This document shows positions 4,635 to 6,059 of a DNA stretch of 6,059 nucleotides, in pieces; positions within the stretch are counted from its first letter, which is position 1, and each line of letters begins with the position of its first letter. Source of the stretch: an uncultured Chloroflexota bacterium (GTDB lineage: Bacteria; Chloroflexota; Dehalococcoidia; UBA3495); NCBI GenBank assembly GCA_913031095.1, contig CAJWGH010000071.1:1-6059 (forward strand), read 5' to 3'. Both the position numbers and the translations under genes were made by a program. The notes beneath the pieces were generated by a model that did not search any database, had not been told where the DNA came from, and worked only from the letters and a program-made list of their open reading frames with translations.

Positions 4635-6059
4635 ATGGAGTGGGCCTGGCTCATACCGATATTCAGCTTTGCTGCAGCGCCAATCATCGTCGTATTCGGC
4701 AGGTTTTTGCCCACAAAAGGTGCATTGCTGTCTATTCTGGCTATCGGTGGCGGCTTTGCTGTCTTTTGGTTCGTCTTAGACTCCTGGATGGGTGCAGGAA
4801 CGAACACTAGCGGCTGTTTTACCAGCGAAAACACCCACATGCTTACTTGCGATTACGAGCGTAGTTGGTTCAACGCCGGACTTATCGGAGCGGCCGGTAG
4901 TGTAAGCTTGCACTGGGGCATCCTCATAGACCCGTTGACCATCGCCATGTTAGGCCTGGTTACTTTTGTGGCGCTAATGGTGCAGGTCTACTCCATGGCT
5001 TACATGCACGGCGATTCACGCTTTGGATGGTACTTCGCCGTACATTCATTATTTGCCGCGGCCATGTTGACCCTAGTACTAGCCGACAATTTCCTGCTGC
5101 TCTACGTGGCTTGGGAGTTGGTTGGCATCTGTTCTTATTTGCTGATTGGTTTCTGGCACGAACGCCCCCAAGCCCGGGAAGCGGCAAAGAAAGCATTCAT
5201 TGTCACTCGGATTGGCGATGTTGGCCTGTTGGTTGGTATCCTTTTGATTTGGCGGGATGTTGGCACCTTCAGCATGCTGGACGCGTTTGAGGCCGTCCGT
5301 ACCGGCGCCATGAGCGAGGGTGTTGCGACGGCATCGGCCATTTTGTTGTTCCTCGGGGCTATGGGAAAGTCAGCACAGGTGCCGTTCCACGTGTGGCTTC
5401 CCGACGCTATGGAGGGGCCCACCCCCGTCAGCGCGCTGATACATGCGGCGACAATGGTCGTCGCAGGAGTCTACCTGGTGGCCCGGACCTTCCCACTTTT
5501 CGAGGCCTACGATGCAGATCCGCTGATGGTGGTTTCTATAGTGGGTCTGGTGACGGCCTTGATGTCAGCAACCATCGCCTTAGTGGCCACGGACCTGAAA
5601 CGCATACTTGCCTATTCGACCATCAGTCACCTGGGCCTGATGATGTTGTCTCTTGGCGCCTTTGGCTACACGGCTGCCATCTTCCATATGATGGCCCACG
5701 GCTTCTCCAAAGCCCTCTTGTTCCTCGGGGCGGGCAGCGTTTTGCACAGCACTGAGTTCCAGGAGACGGGAGAGATGGGCGGCCTGAGAAAAGTCATGCC
5801 TCTTACTGCCATAGTTTTCTCCATCGGTGCCTTGTCCCTGGGTGGTATTCCAATCTTGGCAGGGTTCTGGAGCAAAGACGAGATACTGATCGCGGTGAAC
5901 GACCATCGGAACGTCTCTTTCATCATCTTGACCCTGGTGACTGCGTTCCTAAGTGCTCTCTATATGGGTAGGGCGATGTTCCTGGTATTTTTCGGCCAGT
6001 TGAAGGCGCAGAACGAGCACGTCCACGATGCGCCGTTAGCCATGGCTTTGCCGATGGCC
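4635..6059 (+). CDS. nuoL: NADH-quinone oxidoreductase subunit L (proton-pumping antiporter-like), 3'-incomplete
   Basis: NuoL is the distal antiporter-like subunit (MrpA/ND5 family) that moves protons across the membrane. The frame is open for 475 codons and runs off the right edge. Since NuoL is usually 600-700 residues, the last helices and the lateral helix HL are missing. Hallmarks are LHWGILIDPLTIAMLGLVTF (92-111), LYVAWELVGICSYLLIGFW (156-174), GKSAQVPFHVWLPDAMEGP (244-262), PVSALIHAATMVVAGVYL (264-281), KRILAYSTISHLGLMM (322-337), HGFSKALLFLGAGSVLH (355-371) and AGFWSKDEIL (409-418). The pump residues are Glu161, Lys245, Lys359 and Lys414, matching E. coli Glu144, Lys229, Lys342 and Lys399. 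ATG 4635 gives a normal N-terminus (MEWAWLIPIFSF), and no other ATG, GTG or TTG lies in frame after the nuoK stop. Its ribosome site is weak (GGTG, spacer 8). The outer loop at 50-82 carries Cys61 and Cys72. Confidence 0.96.
   Translation, partial: MEWAWLIPIFSFAAAPIIVVFGRFLPTKGALLSILAIGGGFAVFWFVLDSWMGAGTNTSGCFTSENTHMLTCDYERSWFNAGLIGAAGSVSLHWGILIDPLTIAMLGLVTFVALMVQVYSMAYMHGDSRFGWYFAVHSLFAAAMLTLVLADNFLLLYVAWELVGICSYLLIGFWHERPQAREAAKKAFIVTRIGDVGLLVGILLIWRDVGTFSMLDAFEAVRTGAMSEGVATASAILLFLGAMGKSAQVPFHVWLPDAMEGPTPVSALIHAATMVVAGVYLVARTFPLFEAYDADPLMVVSIVGLVTALMSATIALVATDLKRILAYSTISHLGLMMLSLGAFGYTAAIFHMMAHGFSKALLFLGAGSVLHSTEFQETGEMGGLRKVMPLTAIVFSIGALSLGGIPILAGFWSKDEILIAVNDHRNVSFIILTLVTAFLSALYMGRAMFLVFFGQLKAQNEHVHDAPLAMALPMA

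Noticed and set aside
5393..5755. 120-codon + strand frame inside nuoL
   Set aside because: It is out of frame within clearly conserved NuoL sequence and has low-complexity shadow composition.
5580..5926. Overlapping minus-strand frames opposite nuoL
   Set aside because: They are opposite conserved channel helices of NuoL and have no protein-like features.
1..6059. tRNA, rRNA, CRISPR, insertion-sequence or phage features
   Set aside because: No cloverleaf-like, array-like, transposase-like or terminal-repeat structure was seen on either strand.

Overview
This window is a stretch of a respiratory complex I (nuo) operon, with every recognisable gene on the + strand. From left to right it holds the C-terminal end of an unidentified acidic protein (1-177), a small HicB-like protein (180-524), nuoD (541-1671), nuoH (1671-2825), nuoI (2826-3389), a 404-base insertion before nuoJ (3390-3793), nuoJ (3794-4282), nuoK (4286-4606) and the first 475 codons of nuoL (4635 to the right edge, incomplete).

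The organism is a bacterium of intermediate GC content. The gene order D-H-I-J-K-L, with no nuoE, nuoF or nuoG between nuoD and nuoH, matches compact complex I clusters that lack the NADH-dehydrogenase module at that place, as in Dehalococcoides-type Chloroflexota and in cyanobacteria. NuoI with CNFDAI at its second cluster and NuoH with PFDIYFAESE also point away from the proteobacterial type. A chloroflexotal (perhaps Dehalococcoidia or SAR202-like) origin is my best guess. It is inferred from layout and protein style, not from a search.

Functionally, NuoD and NuoI are peripheral-arm subunits: NuoD forms the quinone pocket and NuoI carries two 4Fe-4S clusters of the electron wire. NuoH, J, K and L are membrane-arm subunits that couple quinone reduction to proton translocation. 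The key residues I could check are present: NuoD His29 and Tyr78, eight NuoI cluster cysteines, NuoK Glu36 and Glu78, and NuoL Glu161, Lys245, Lys359 and Lys414. The complex therefore looks functional. Genes are packed tightly: nuoD/nuoH overlap by one base, nuoH/nuoI abut, and nuoJ/nuoK are 3 bases apart. Good Shine-Dalgarno sequences for nuoH, nuoI and nuoK lie inside the preceding genes, which suggests translational coupling.

Two places are not ordinary. First, the position just before nuoD, where nuoC is expected, holds a HicB-like small protein and an unrecognised acidic protein. Second, the nuoI-nuoJ gap holds two short ORFs (58 and 53 codons) below the usual length cut-off. They are tiled end to end in one frame, TAA directly followed by GTG, then TAG directly followed by the nuoJ ATG. 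The first encodes a Cys-rich peptide with paired CTC motifs. An 8-bp hairpin sits inside the second. These may be genuine small complex I-associated genes, a decayed single gene, or a regulatory spacer; the sequence alone does not decide.
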